A stretch of DNA of 64,000 nt from Acidovorax sp. MR-S7 (GTDB lineage Bacteria; Pseudomonadota; Gammaproteobacteria; Burkholderiales; Burkholderiaceae_C), in NCBI RefSeq assembly GCF_000400995.2, contig NZ_DF238911.1:62001-126000 (forward strand), read 5' to 3'. This document shows positions 18,039 through 27,087 of the stretch, piece after piece. A model generated the notes under the pieces. That model ran no database searches and was not told the origin of the DNA. It was given only the letters and a program-made list of their open reading frames with translations. Positions within the stretch are counted from its first letter, which is position 1; every line of letters begins with the position of its first letter. A program made the translations under genes and the position numbers.

Positions 18039-20021
18039 TCAGACGGCGCGGCGCGGGGGCAGGAAAAAGCCCAGAGGGGCGTGGCGCAAGCGCGCGCGCA
18101 GCGCGCGGTAGATGCGCGCTCGGTCCACGCTGCCCACGTTGTGGGCGCGCAGGGCGAGGCGGAAGGCGAGGTAGAAGCTCACGATGACGTTGAGCGCGCC
18201 GTTGAAAGGGATCATGGCCGCGGCCCACCAGAACGCGCTCTGGTGCACCGCATCCCAGCCCAGCGTGGCGGAGGCCACGCCCATCTGGCCCGTGGACAGG
18301 GTGACGTGGCGCACGTCCAGCCCCAGGCCGAAGAAGCCAGCGATGGCCGGTGTGAGCCCGAGCATGAAGCCCAGCGAGATGTTGGCCGCCAGGCCCGAGA
18401 TGTTCTTGCGCAGGAAGTGCGCCCAGCGCGCGGCGCGGCGCGTGCCCAGCAGGCGGGTGATGCGCGGGTTGTATTCGATGGCGGAGTCCAGCCGGCGCAG
18501 CACGAACCAGTTTTCCGTCCAGCCCGCGAAGATGCTCGATGCGAACAGCAGCACGCCCGTGAACGCCGCAAAGAACAGCGAGGGGCCGAGCAGGTGCAGC
18601 GACTCGAACACGTGCTCGGCCTGCCCCGCGCTGATGGCCGGGCGGTCGAAGGCCTGGGCGAACAGCAGCGCCAGGCCCAGTGCGGCGGGAAACACCAGCA
18701 GCACGTTGCCCAGCACTGCCGCGACCTGCGAGCGCACGAGGTGCGTGACCTCGTCCACGAAGGCCTCTACGCTGCGGTCGTCCCCCAGGTCCTTGAGCTT
18801 GGCGGCCATGGCGGGCGCGGTCATGGCCGGCTGCTTGGTGGCCACGGTGAAGTGCAGCAGCTGGATGAGCACGAAGCTCAGCGCGTAGTTCACGCCCGCC
18901 AGCAGCCCTCCCCAGAAGGCGGACAGTGCCAGCGCGTAGAGGCCGAACTTGGCCATGGTGGTGAAGGCCATCACCACGCCGCCGCCCGCGGCCTTGCGCA
19001 CCATGGCGAGGTATTCGCCGCCCGTGCGGGTGATGTAGTGCTCGCCCGTCTCGGCGCTGCGCTCGGCCACCTTGGCGGCCAGCATGGAGGAGTTGGAGGC
19101 GACCAGCGCGCGCAGGCTGCGCCGGTCGCGCCCCACGTTCACCAGGCGCGCCATGAGCCGGGCGGCAGCCACGGCGGGGCGCGGCGACAGCAGGCATTCG
19201 AGCAGCTCGCGCACGCGCAGGATGCGCTCGCGCAACTGGCGCAGGCGGAACACCAGGCCCACGGAGATGCCGTTGTCCTCGAAGTGCGTATAGACGGTGT
19301 TGACGGCCCCGCGGCAGGCGTCCAGGCGCTCGCGCAGGCGCTGCACGCTTTCCTGCAGCCGGTCCTGCGTGCGCAGCGGGTGCAACACCTCCACGCGCAG
19401 GCTCTCCACGTCGCGGATCAGCGCGTGGAAGGGCTGCTCCTCGCGCGCGGCGTCGCTCATGCGCAGGCGCAGTTCGGGCGCGAAGCCGGTGGACAGGATC
19501 TGGCCCGCGCAATAGGTGATGGCGTCCACCAGCGCGTGCTGCCACAGCGTGGCGCCGCCGGGCTCCTGCGGCGGCGCCAGCACGGCGAGCAGGCGGTCCA
19601 GCAGGGGCTCGTCCAGCGCGGCCAGCCAGTGGGCGTCGAATTCATCGGGAAGGGCCAGCATGAACAACTCGGAGGCATCGAGCGTGTCGGGGCTGGCGGG
19701 CAGCAGCTTGTAGCGCAGCCGCTCCATCAGCTCGCTGGTCATCGCGGTGCGCTGGGCGAAGCCGAAGTCGGCCAGCAGCGTGGTGATGTCCACCGTGCTG
19801 GCGAGCACGGCCCACCAGGCCTGCAGGCGGGCCCGCGTCTCGGCGGAGCGCTCCGCCGCCTCCACCAGCAGCGCCACGTGGCCGGCTGCGCCCTCGACGC
19901 TCCGGCCGTCGCCGCGCACCCAGTCCAGCAGGGCGATGAGCTGCAGATGCCGCTGCGCCAAGGGCGCCGCGGGATCGACGGCGGCGAGCAGCTGCGCCAG
20001 GTCCGGGCCGCCGCGCTTCAA
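18039..20021 (-). CDS. Gcr-family 'site-specific recombinase', integral membrane protein
   Basis: A 660-residue protein of the family (PF10136) labelled site-specific recombinase from gonococcal Gcr. What the sequence shows is a soluble, helical, Arg/Leu-rich N-terminal half with a heptad-like stretch (about 275-340, LRTQDRLQESVQRLRERLDA) and a C-terminal half with about six hydrophobic segments (for example MAKFGLYALALSAFWGGLLAGV and VLLVFPAALGLALLFA). No tyrosine or serine recombinase motif is evident. The TTG start at 20021 overlaps the apaG stop (TTGA) and no ATG lies near, so it depends on apaG translation. Confidence 0.8.
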   Translation of the reverse strand: MKRGGPDLAQLLAAVDPAAPLAQRHLQLIALLDWVRGDGRSVEGAAGHVALLVEAAERSAETRARLQAWWAVLASTVDITTLLADFGFAQRTAMTSELMERLRYKLLPASPDTLDASELFMLALPDEFDAHWLAALDEPLLDRLLAVLAPPQEPGGATLWQHALVDAITYCAGQILSTGFAPELRLRMSDAAREEQPFHALIRDVESLRVEVLHPLRTQDRLQESVQRLRERLDACRGAVNTVYTHFEDNGISVGLVFRLRQLRERILRVRELLECLLSPRPAVAAARLMARLVNVGRDRRSLRALVASNSSMLAAKVAERSAETGEHYITRTGGEYLAMVRKAAGGGVVMAFTTMAKFGLYALALSAFWGGLLAGVNYALSFVLIQLLHFTVATKQPAMTAPAMAAKLKDLGDDRSVEAFVDEVTHLVRSQVAAVLGNVLLVFPAALGLALLFAQAFDRPAISAGQAEHVFESLHLLGPSLFFAAFTGVLLFASSIFAGWTENWFVLRRLDSAIEYNPRITRLLGTRRAARWAHFLRKNISGLAANISLGFMLGLTPAIAGFFGLGLDVRHVTLSTGQMGVASATLGWDAVHQSAFWWAAAMIPFNGALNVIVSFYLAFRLALRAHNVGSVDRARIYRALRARLRHAPLGFFLPPRRAV

Positions 20022-20425
20022 TGCAGCACCCTGCCGCCGTGCGGCTGCTGGGGCGTGTGCGGCCCCATGGCCTCCAGCACGAACATGCCGATCGGGCAGG
20101 TGAACTGTTCGCCGTCCTCGGCCACGCAGAAATAGCTGCCGTGCATGCTGCCGCTGGCGGTGCGCAGGCGGCAGCCGCTGGTGTACTGGAAGGCTTCGCC
20201 CGGCCGCAGCAGCGGCTGCTGGCCCACGACGCCCAGGCCCTTGACCTCCTCCACGTGCCCATGGGCGTCGCAGATGATCCAGTGGCGCGCGATGAGCTGG
20301 GCCGTGGCTTCGCCCACGTTCGTGATGGTGATGGTGTAGGCGAAGCTGTACACCCCCGCTTCCGGGTCCGACTGGTCGGGCAGGAACTGGGGCCGCACCT
20401 CGGCCTGGAACTGGTATTTGGGCAT
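20018..20425 (-). CDS. apaG: ApaG protein
   Basis: A 135-residue ApaG/DUF525 protein with a fibronectin-III-like fold: [55 protein letters not shown] and [26 protein letters not shown]. ApaG domains occur alone or fused to F-box proteins; the bacterial role is unclear beyond a link to ApaH and Co2+ or Mg2+ resistance. It is divergent from rpe with 59 bp between them. Confidence 0.93.
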   Translation of the reverse strand: MPKYQFQAEVRPQFLPDQSDPEAGVYSFAYTITITNVGEATAQLIARHWIICDAHGHVEEVKGLGVVGQQPLLRPGEAFQYTSGCRLRTASGSMHGSYFCVAEDGEQFTCPIGMFVLEAMGPHTPQQPHGGRVLH

Positions 20426-20484
20426 CGCGCAATGGTAACGATGAAGCCGGGGGCGGGCAGGGCGCTGCTGCGACAATCGGGCGC

Positions 20485-21168
20485 ATGAGCAGCCCCACCT
20501 ACCGCATCGCCCCCTCCATCCTGTCCGCCGACTTCGCCCGCCTGGGCGAGGAGGTGCGCAACGTCATCGCCAGCGGCGCAGACTGGATCCATTTCGACGT
20601 GATGGACAACCACTACGTGCCCAACCTCACGTTCGGTCCCATGATCTGCCAGGCCCTCAAGCCCCACGCCGTCACGCCCGCCGGCCAGGCCGTGCCCATC
20701 GACGTGCACCTGATGGTGCAGCCCGTGGACGACCTGGCCACGGCATTCGCCAAGGCGGGCGCGGACTACATCAGCTTCCACCCCGACGCGTCGTCGCACG
20801 TGCACCGCAGCATCCAGAACATCAAGGCGCACGGCTGCAAGGCAGGCCTCACCTTCAACCCGGGGGCGCCGCTGGACGTGCTGGACTGGGTGATCGAGGA
20901 CATCGACCTCATCCTCATCATGAGCGTGAACCCCGGCTTCGGCGGCCAGGGCTTCATCGATTCGGCGCTGCGCAAGATCGAGGCGGCGCGCAAGCGCATC
21001 GACGCCTGCGGCAAGGACATCCGCCTGGAGGTGGACGGCGGCATCAAGACGGAGAACATCCGCCGCGTGGCGGATGCGGGCGCCGACACCTTCGTGGCGG
21101 GCAGCGCCATCTTCGGCAAGCCGGACTACCGTGCCGTCATCGACGGCATGCGGGCGCAGCTGGGCTGA
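20485..21168 (+). CDS. rpe: Ribulose-phosphate 3-epimerase
   Basis: A 227-residue TIM-barrel enzyme interconverting ribulose 5-phosphate and xylulose 5-phosphate. Family landmarks: [32 protein letters not shown] (metal-binding His and Asp), [22 protein letters not shown] and EVDGGI (catalytic Asp), then FVAGSAIFG. Length is normal. It ends one base before the convergent small protein gene. Confidence 0.96.
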   Translation: MSSPTYRIAPSILSADFARLGEEVRNVIASGADWIHFDVMDNHYVPNLTFGPMICQALKPHAVTPAGQAVPIDVHLMVQPVDDLATAFAKAGADYISFHPDASSHVHRSIQNIKAHGCKAGLTFNPGAPLDVLDWVIEDIDLILIMSVNPGFGGQGFIDSALRKIEAARKRIDACGKDIRLEVDGGIKTENIRRVADAGADTFVAGSAIFGKPDYRAVIDGMRAQLG

Positions 21169-21540
21169 TCAGCGCGGGGTCACGAGGGTTTCGGCCTCGC
21201 GCAGCACGCCGCCGCCTTCCACCGAGCCCGACACGGTGGAGCCGCTGCGGATGCGGGCCTCGCAGTCCGAGCGGTCGCCCGGCGTCTTGAACACTTCACA
21301 GCGCGCCATGGCGTTGCGTTCGTAGGCGCCGCTGTCGCTCGTGAGCTGGCCGGCGCGTGCGGCCTGCTGGGCGGCTCCGGCTTCGCGCACGCAGGCGGCG
21401 CGGCTTTCGGCAGGCACGCTCGCGCAGGCGGCGCGCTCTTCGGAGTAGCGGCTGCGCGCATTGCTGTCGGGGGCGGCCTGGGCGGCGGCGCACAGCAGCA
21501 GCGCGGCGGGAGCGAGGGCAGTGAAACGGGAAAGGGCCAT
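21169..21540 (-). CDS. Small conserved periplasmic protein of unknown function
   Basis: A 123-residue protein with a clear signal peptide (MALSRFTALAPAALLLCAAAQAA). The mature part is charged and Ala-rich, with cysteines in ACASV, AACVREAG, ARCEVF and SDCEARI that could pair as two disulfides, and GSVSG-like Ser/Gly repeats before the end. The start is supported by a near-perfect ribosome site, AGGAGGTAAC, seven bases upstream. I do not recognise a characterised family. Confidence 0.75.
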   Translation of the reverse strand: MALSRFTALAPAALLLCAAAQAAPDSNARSRYSEERAACASVPAESRAACVREAGAAQQAARAGQLTSDSGAYERNAMARCEVFKTPGDRSDCEARIRSGSTVSGSVEGGGVLREAETLVTPR

Positions 21541-21704
21541 GGTGTTACCTCCTGGGTCTGGTTGCATTCCAGCTTAGGGCGCAGGGGTGGGGGCGTCTGT
21601 CCGCGCGCTGCCCCGCGCCCTGTCGGACGTGGCGCACACCCCGGCAGCGCCGCCAGTACACTGCGCGCCGCGTGCCCCGGGGCGGCACGAAAGGCGACTA
21701 TTCG

Positions 21705-22436
21705 ATGGGAACGGAACAACACACTGCGCCGGCCGCGCTGCTGGCGCGCGTGGACGCGGCGATCGTGGACCTGGACGGCACGATGGTGGACACGCTGGGG
21801 GACTTCGCGCAGGCGCTGGGCCGCATGCTGCAGGATCTGGGACTGCCGGGCATCGCCCCCGCGCTGATCGAGCGCATGGTGGGCAAGGGCTCGGAGCACC
21901 TGCTGCGTTCGGTGCTGAAACACGTGCTGGCGCAGGGCAGTCAAGCGCTGCCAGCTATCGAAATTGAAGCAAAGGCGGAGGCGCTCTATCCCCGCGCCTG
22001 GGAGCGCTACCAGCACCACTACCTGGCCATCAACGGCCAATACGCCCAGGCCTACCCGGGCGTGGCCGAGGGCCTGCAGGCGCTGCGCGCGGCCGGCCTG
22101 CGCCTGGCCTGCCTGACCAACAAGCCGACCGACTTCGCGCGGCCCCTGCTGCGCGCCAAGGGGCTGGACGGCTTCTTCGACCATGTGTTCGGCGGCGACG
22201 CGTTCGAGCGCAAGAAGCCCGACCCGCTGCCCCTGCGCAAGACCTGCGAGGCGCTGGGGACGGCGCCCGCCCGCACGCTGATGGTGGGCGACTCCAGCAA
22301 CGATGCCCAGGCCGCGCGCGCCGCCGGCTGTCCCGTGGTGCTGGTGACCTATGGCTACAACCATGGCCAGCCGGTGCGGGGAGTCGATGCCGATGGCTAC
22401 GTGGACGCGCTGACCGAACTCGCGCCCGCGTCCTGA
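21705..22436 (+). CDS. gph: Phosphoglycolate phosphatase (HAD family)
   Basis: A 243-residue HAD hydrolase: nucleophile motif VDLDGTMVDT (about 21-30), motif II LACLTNKP, and motifs III/IV KKPDPLPL and MVGDSSNDAQAARAAG. Position upstream of trpE is usual for gph in Burkholderiales; it clears 2-phosphoglycolate from DNA repair or oxygenase reactions. A GTG at 21672 would lengthen it by 11 residues. Residues about 79-89 (SQALPAIEIEA) in the cap region are encoded by half a repeat element (R6). It converges on the chemoreceptor gene with 3 bp between. Confidence 0.92.
   Translation: MGTEQHTAPAALLARVDAAIVDLDGTMVDTLGDFAQALGRMLQDLGLPGIAPALIERMVGKGSEHLLRSVLKHVLAQGSQALPAIEIEAKAEALYPRAWERYQHHYLAINGQYAQAYPGVAEGLQALRAAGLRLACLTNKPTDFARPLLRAKGLDGFFDHVFGGDAFERKKPDPLPLRKTCEALGTAPARTLMVGDSSNDAQAARAAGCPVVLVTYGYNHGQPVRGVDADGYVDALTELAPAS
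21940..21970 (-). repeat. Half copy of the dispersed repeat (R6, subfamily A), inside gph
   Basis: Plus-strand TCAAGCGCTGCCAGCTATCG followed by AAATTGAAGC, i.e. one arm plus the left block of the element and its AT-rich edge. The other arm is absent. It is read in frame in the antisense orientation, which contains no stop. Confidence 0.7.
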
Positions 22437-22439
22437 CGG

Positions 22440-24191
22440 TTAGAAGGTTTCCCAGTCGTCATCGGTCCCCGGGCCGGCCGCCGCGGGCTTGGCGGCCGCA
22501 GGTGGGGCGGACAGGGCAGCGGGCGCGGCAGGGGCGGGAGCCTTGCTGCGGGCCACCACGGGCTTGGCGGCCGGGGCCGCAGCGCGGGGCGCCGGTGCGG
22601 CACGCGCCACGGCGGGCGCAGGTGCCGCGGCTGCCGCGGTGCTGGCTGCGCCCTGGGCCAGGCGGAACACGGCCACGGCGTCCACCAGGCGGGTGGCCTG
22701 GCTCCTGAGGCTGCCGGCGGCCGCGGCCATTTCCTCCACCAGCGCCGCGTTCTGCTGCGTGGCCTGGTCCATCTGCGTGATGGCCTCGCCCACCTGGGCC
22801 ACGCCGCTGCTCTGCTCGCTGCTGGCCGCGCTGATCTCGCCCATGATGTCCGTCACGCGGCGAATGGAGTTGACCACCTCGGTCATGGTCGTGCCCGCCT
22901 TGTCCACCAGCTGCGAGCCCTGCTCCACGCGCTCCACGCTGGCCGTGATCAGCTGCTTGATCTCCTTGGCGGCTTCCGCACTGCGCTGCGCCAGGCTGCG
23001 CACCTCGCCGGCCACCACCGCGAAGCCCCGGCCCTGCTCGCCCGCGCGCGCCGCTTCCACGGCGGCGTTGAGCGCCAGGATGTTGGTCTGGAACGCGATA
23101 CCGTCGATCACGCCGATGATGTCGGCGATCTTGCGGCTGGAATCGTTGATGCCGCGCATGGTGTCCACCACCTGGCTGACCACCTCGCCGCCCTGCACGG
23201 CGACGGTGCTAGCGCTCATGGCGAGCTGGTTGGCCTGGCGGGCGTTGTCGGCGTTCTGGCGCACGGTGGCGCCCAGCTGCTCCATGGAGGCTGCGGTCTC
23301 TTCCAGGGCGCTGGCCTGGCTTTCGGTGCGGGCCGACAGGTCGTGGTTGCCCTGGGCAATCTCGGCGCTGGCGGAGGCCACGTTCTCGGCATTGCCGCGC
23401 ACGCCGCCCACCACGCGCACCAGGTTGTTCTGCATGTTGCGCAGGGCGTTGAGCAGCTCCGCGGCTTCGTCGCGGCCCTGGCTCTCGATGGGCTGGGTCA
23501 GGTCGCCTTCGGCGATCTGGCCCGCGCGGTGCACCGCCAGCTGCAGCGGCCCGGTGACCGAGCGGCTCAGCAGGATGGCCGCGCCGATGCCGATGAGCAG
23601 GGCCACCACCGTGCCCGCGATCAGGATGATGCGGCTTTGCGCGGCCGTGGCGGCCGCTTCGGTGCGGGCGTCTTCGTACAGCTTGCGCTGGCGCTGCTCC
23701 AGCGCCAGGATGGTCTGGCTGTAGGCGTCTGCCAGGGGCTTGAGCTGGCTGTCCAGCAGGGCCGACACGTCTTCGCCCGCGGCCTTGCGCTTGAGGATGT
23801 TGGCGCGGGGCGTGCGGTAGGCCTCGCGCGCCTTGTCGATGTCGGCCAGCATCTTGCGGCCTTCGTCGGATTGCACCAGGCGCTCGACCACCTTGCGCGC
23901 GGCGACGGTGGTCTCGGAGGTCTTGTCCATCTCGGCCTGCCAGGCGGCGAGGCGGTTGGTGTCCGAGTCCAGCAAGGCGGCGCGCGTGCGGATCCAGTTC
24001 AGGTCGATGGTCTGGCGCCATTCCACGGCGGCTTGCAGGCGCTCGTTGTCGGTGCTGGTCAACTGCTCGGTGACACGCGAGAGGTCGTGCAGCCGCCATA
24101 CGCCGATGGCGGCGATGACCACCGTGATGCAGAGCACCAGTCCGAAAGCCAGGCCAAGCCGGGTGCCGACCTTGAGATTGCTGAGATGCAT
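22440..24191 (-). CDS. Methyl-accepting chemotaxis protein with CheR-tether
   Basis: A 583-residue chemoreceptor. TM1 about 11-32, a helical periplasmic domain about 33-188 resembling four-helix-bundle receptors, TM2 about 190-210 ([21 protein letters not shown]), HAMP about 211-265, and a long signalling coiled coil with the conserved tip [51 protein letters not shown]. After it comes a roughly 70-residue Ala/Pro linker ending in DWETF, the type of pentapeptide that docks the methyltransferase CheR and esterase CheB. Ligand unknown. Methylation-region Glu/Gln pairs are visible on both sides of the tip. Confidence 0.93.
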   Translation of the reverse strand: MHLSNLKVGTRLGLAFGLVLCITVVIAAIGVWRLHDLSRVTEQLTSTDNERLQAAVEWRQTIDLNWIRTRAALLDSDTNRLAAWQAEMDKTSETTVAARKVVERLVQSDEGRKMLADIDKAREAYRTPRANILKRKAAGEDVSALLDSQLKPLADAYSQTILALEQRQRKLYEDARTEAAATAAQSRIILIAGTVVALLIGIGAAILLSRSVTGPLQLAVHRAGQIAEGDLTQPIESQGRDEAAELLNALRNMQNNLVRVVGGVRGNAENVASASAEIAQGNHDLSARTESQASALEETAASMEQLGATVRQNADNARQANQLAMSASTVAVQGGEVVSQVVDTMRGINDSSRKIADIIGVIDGIAFQTNILALNAAVEAARAGEQGRGFAVVAGEVRSLAQRSAEAAKEIKQLITASVERVEQGSQLVDKAGTTMTEVVNSIRRVTDIMGEISAASSEQSSGVAQVGEAITQMDQATQQNAALVEEMAAAAGSLRSQATRLVDAVAVFRLAQGAASTAAAAAPAPAVARAAPAPRAAAPAAKPVVARSKAPAPAAPAALSAPPAAAKPAAAGPGTDDDWETF

Positions 24192-24281
24192 GGGAGCCCC
24201 TTCGTTGTTTGCAAGAAGTGTATGCGGAGAATTCCAGCCGCAACGAAGAGGGGGCGTGCGCCTCCGGTGAATCCCGGGGCC
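24192..24281 (-). promoter_or_regulatory. Upstream region of the chemoreceptor gene
   Basis: 90 bp between two minus-strand genes. GGGGCTCCC lies just before the ATG; no clear promoter hexamers were identified. Confidence 0.3.
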
Positions 24282-24887
24282 TCAGGAGGGCTTGCCGAGC
24301 AGGGCTTCCTTGAGCTTCCAGTCGGCCGGCTGCGGGCCGAGCCAGATGCCCAGCAGGGCGTTGAAGAATTCCGGCTCCTTGAAGGGCTCGCCCTGCGGGA
24401 CGCCCTTCACGGTGACCACCGTGCCCGTGCCCGGCAGCCAGTCCACGGTGAAGACCTCGCCGGTCAGCAGCTTCTTGTGGTCCGAGAAGATCTGGCTCAT
24501 GCGCAGCACGCCGGGGATCAGCTTGGAGAAGGCAGCCTTGTCCATGTTGTCCTCCATGCCGCGGGAGAACAGCCTGCCCAGCTCGGTGGAGTCGATGTCG
24601 CGCAGCATGGTCACGCTGATGCGCTTGGGGCCGCGCAGGGCCTGCACCTCGGCGGCCGTCGCGGCCTTGCTCTCCAGATAGAGGCCGGCAGCGTACACCT
24701 TGAAGACAGCCTTGTAGCGCACGCCCGCGCCGTTGAGCTGCAGGGTGCGGCCCTGCACCTGCGCCGTGGGGTCGAACGGCACGCCGCCCGCGGTGACGGG
24801 CTCGGCCCCGGCGGCCGGCAGCGCCAGGAAGAGGGGAAGGGCCAGGGCGGCCCCATGCAGCAGGGCATGGCGGCGGTGCAGGGACAT
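24282..24887 (-). CDS. Chalcone-isomerase-like domain protein, secreted
   Basis: A 201-residue protein with a signal peptide (about 1-29, ending AAGA). The mature part has the bacterial chalcone-isomerase-like pattern: VPFDPTAQVQGRTLQLNGAGVRYKAVFKVYAAGLYLE, ISVTMLRDIDSTEL and KGVPQGEPFKEPEFFNALLGIWLG. In bacteria this fold is not tied to flavonoid chemistry and probably binds lipids or fatty acids. The start has AAGGAG ten bases upstream. Its promoter lies in the 362-bp gap shared with trpE and contains a 12-bp palindrome. Confidence 0.82.
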   Translation of the reverse strand: MSLHRRHALLHGAALALPLFLALPAAGAEPVTAGGVPFDPTAQVQGRTLQLNGAGVRYKAVFKVYAAGLYLESKAATAAEVQALRGPKRISVTMLRDIDSTELGRLFSRGMEDNMDKAAFSKLIPGVLRMSQIFSDHKKLLTGEVFTVDWLPGTGTVVTVKGVPQGEPFKEPEFFNALLGIWLGPQPADWKLKEALLGKPS

Positions 24888-24908
24888 GCGCGACTCCTTT
24901 TTAAAAAA

Positions 24909-24920
24909 GAACGATCGTTC
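24909..24920. promoter_or_regulatory. Candidate operator: perfect 12-bp palindrome GAACGATCGTTC
   Basis: The palindrome lies 22 bp before the start codon of the chalcone-isomerase-like gene in an AT-rich stretch. The half-site AACGA and the even symmetry resemble operators of TetR-type repressors. No matching regulator gene is adjacent. The next 130 bp toward trpE show nothing else I can name. Confidence 0.5.
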
Positions 24921-25012
24921 GTTTCTAAATGTTGCAGGAGGAGGCGCCCGAGGGCAATAGGGTTTTCGCGCGGTCAGCAGCGGCATGGCGTCGCCGGGGC
25001 GTCACCCAGGCT

Positions 25013-25034
25013 GGCTTTGCTACACTGCACAGCC
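25013..25034 (+). promoter_or_regulatory. Probable trp promoter with extended -10
   Basis: TTTGCTACACT ends at 25026: TACACT fits a -10 hexamer with a TGN extension. Transcription would begin near 25032-25034, immediately before the leader ATG. A good -35 is not visible 17 bp upstream, consistent with an extended -10 promoter. Confidence 0.45.
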
Positions 25035-25118
25035 ATGTTCATTCACCGCACGTTCATCACAGGTCGCAGCGACCGGGGAGCCTGGCCCTGGCGCAAGCCA
25101 GCGCCGTCGAACTCCTGA
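25035..25118 (+). CDS. trpL: trp operon leader peptide
   Basis: A 27-codon open frame beginning MFIHRTF and containing Trp-Pro-Trp (codons 17 and 19) before ending KPAPSNS and TGA. It lies 131 bp upstream of trpE, the place and content expected for an attenuation leader that senses charged tRNA-Trp. The second Trp codon sits in the 5' arm of a GCAA-loop hairpin. There is no Shine-Dalgarno sequence and the likely transcription start is within a few bases of the ATG, so translation may be leaderless. Confidence 0.7.
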   Translation: MFIHRTFITGRSDRGAWPWRKPAPSNS

Positions 25119-25182
25119 TGGCACCTGGGGCTCCGAGGCATCTCCCCAGCGTGCGCCCGTGGCCTCCCCGCGTGGGCAGGCC
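25088..25182 (+). promoter_or_regulatory. trp leader RNA hairpins (attenuation region)
   Basis: Three hairpins can be drawn: CTGGC/GCCAG with GCAA loop (25088-25101), CTGGGG/CCCCAG (25125-25149), and GGCCT/AGGCC extended inward by CCC/GGG after one mismatch (25161-25182). The loop of the second (GAGGC) can pair with the 5' arm of the third (GCCTC), giving mutually exclusive forms. No U-run follows the third, so a classic intrinsic terminator is not evident. Together with the promoter, trpL and the palindrome, this accounts for the 362-bp gap 24888-25249. Confidence 0.45.
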
Positions 25183-25249
25183 AACCCCCGAATGAACCCG
25201 CGGCACGCGCCCGTCCAGCGGCGCGCCGCACGAGCTGGGAACTCTCCTC

Positions 25250-26749
25250 GTGATCACTGAACTCGAATTCAAAAGCCTGGCCCTGGAAGGCTACAACCGC
25301 ATCCCGCTGATCGCGGAAGCCTTCGCGGACCTGGAAACCCCCCTGTCCCTCTACCTCAAGCTGGCCCATGGCAGGGGCGACGGCAAGCACAGCTTCCTGC
25401 TGGAGTCGGTCGTCGGCGGCGAGCGCTTCGGGCGCTACAGCTTCATCGGCCTGCCCGCGCGCACGCTGCTGCGCGCCAGCGGGTTCGGCGATGCGGCCAA
25501 GACCGAAGTGGTGACCGACGGCCAAGTGGTCGAAACGGCCACCGGCAACCCGCTGGACTTCATCGCCGACTACCAGAAGCGCTTCAAGGTGGCGCTGCGC
25601 CCCGGCCTGCCGCGCTTTTGCGGGGGGCTGGCGGGCTACTTCGGCTACGACGCGGTGCGCTACATCGAGAAGAAGCTGGAGAACACCTGCCCGCCCGACG
25701 CGCTGGGCTGCCCCGACATCCTGCTGCTGCAGTGCGAGGAGCTGGCCGTCATCGACAACCTCTCGGGCAAGCTCTATCTGATCGTCTACGCCAACCCGGC
25801 CGAGCCCGAGGCCTATGCGCGCGGCAAGAAGCGCCTGCGCGAGCTGAAGGACCAGCTCAAGTATTCGGTGAGCGCTCCGCAGGTGAAGGCGAGCGAAAGC
25901 CACCCCGCGCAGCGCAGCTTCGCCAAGGCCGACTATCTCGACGCCGTGGAACGCGCCAAGGGGCTGATCGCCGCCGGCGACTTCATGCAGGTGCAGGTGG
26001 GCCAGCGCATCCACAAGCGCTACACCGAGTCGCCGCTGTCGCTGTACCGCGCGCTGCGTTCGCTGAACCCGTCGCCGTACATGTACTACTACCACTTCGG
26101 CGACTTCCACGTGGTGGGCGCGAGCCCCGAGATCCTGGTGCGCCAGGAAGCCACGCCCGAGGGCCAGAAGATCACCATCCGCCCGCTGGCCGGCACCCGC
26201 CCGCGCGGCGCCACGCCCGAGGCCGACAAGGCCACCGAGCACGAGCTGGTGAACGACCCCAAGGAGCGCGCCGAGCACGTGATGCTCATCGACCTCGCGC
26301 GCAACGACATCGGCCGCATCGCCAAGACCGGCACGGTGAAGGTGACGGAGGCCTTCGCCATCGAGCGCTACAGCCACGTGATGCACATCGTGAGCAACGT
26401 GGAGGGCATCCTGAATGACGGCATGACCAGCATGGACGTGCTGCGCGCCACCTTCCCCGCCGGCACGCTCACCGGCGCGCCCAAGGTACACGCGATGGAG
26501 CTGATCGACCAGCTCGAGCCCACCAAGCGCGGCCTCTACGGCGGCGCCTGCGGCTACCTGAGCTACGCGGGCGACATGGACGTGGCCATCGCCATCCGCA
26601 CGGGCATCGTCAAGGACGGCACGCTCTACGTGCAGGCGGCGGCCGGCGTGGTGGCCGACTCGGTGCCCGAGCTGGAGTGGAGGGAGACCGAGCACAAGGC
26701 GCGCGCCCTGCTGCGCGCGGCCGAACTGGTCGAGGAGGGGCTGGAATGA
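25250..26749 (+). CDS. trpE: Anthranilate synthase component I
   Basis: A 499-residue subunit converting chorismate to anthranilate with ammonia supplied by TrpG. The Trp feedback-site motif [18 protein letters not shown] lies at about 50-67; the catalytic domain shows [21 protein letters not shown]-type [27 protein letters not shown] and [26 protein letters not shown]. The GTG start at 25250 is preceded by CTCTCCTC and no strong ribosome site. It overlaps the chorismate mutase gene by ATGA. Confidence 0.96.
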   Translation: MITELEFKSLALEGYNRIPLIAEAFADLETPLSLYLKLAHGRGDGKHSFLLESVVGGERFGRYSFIGLPARTLLRASGFGDAAKTEVVTDGQVVETATGNPLDFIADYQKRFKVALRPGLPRFCGGLAGYFGYDAVRYIEKKLENTCPPDALGCPDILLLQCEELAVIDNLSGKLYLIVYANPAEPEAYARGKKRLRELKDQLKYSVSAPQVKASESHPAQRSFAKADYLDAVERAKGLIAAGDFMQVQVGQRIHKRYTESPLSLYRALRSLNPSPYMYYYHFGDFHVVGASPEILVRQEATPEGQKITIRPLAGTRPRGATPEADKATEHELVNDPKERAEHVMLIDLARNDIGRIAKTGTVKVTEAFAIERYSHVMHIVSNVEGILNDGMTSMDVLRATFPAGTLTGAPKVHAMELIDQLEPTKRGLYGGACGYLSYAGDMDVAIAIRTGIVKDGTLYVQAAAGVVADSVPELEWRETEHKARALLRAAELVEEGLE

Positions 26750-27087
26750 CCCGCGCCATCGATACCGTGAAGCACTGCGCCACCATGCGCGACGTGCGCG
26801 ACGGCGTGAACGCGCTGGACGACGTGCTGGTGCCTCTGCTGGTGGCGCGCGGCGGCTACATGACCCAGGCCGCGCGCGTGAAGAACGACGAGTCGCTGGT
26901 GCGCGACGAGGCGCGCATCCAGGCCATCATAGACCGCGTGCGCCCCATGGCCGAGGCCGAAGGGGGCAACGCCGACCTGATCGAGCGCCTCTACCGCGCG
27001 ATGATGGAGTGCTACATCGCCTACGAACACGACGAGCTGGCCCGGCTGCGCGCCGAGGGACTCCAACCGAAGGGAGAGCACGCATGA
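26746..27087 (+). CDS. Chorismate mutase (AroQ class)
   Basis: A 113-residue all-helical protein with an AroQ-like arrangement: [33 protein letters not shown], then [23 protein letters not shown] and [21 protein letters not shown]. It should convert chorismate to prephenate, the branch point competing with TrpE. It is coupled at both ends by ATGA overlaps, to trpE and trpG, so the competing branch enzyme is under trp control. Confidence 0.87.
   Translation: MTRAIDTVKHCATMRDVRDGVNALDDVLVPLLVARGGYMTQAARVKNDESLVRDEARIQAIIDRVRPMAEAEGGNADLIERLYRAMMECYIAYEHDELARLRAEGLQPKGEHA

Noticed and set aside
18039-20021. Reading the Gcr-family gene as evidence of a mobile element or integron
   Set aside because: No recombinase motif, no att-like repeats and no cargo genes are present; the flanks are housekeeping genes.
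16563-20135. A plus-strand open frame of about 1190 codons opposite the antiporter and Gcr-family genes
   Set aside because: Its translation is low-complexity His/Gln/Arg/Ala, the mirror image of GC-rich codons of real genes on the other strand.
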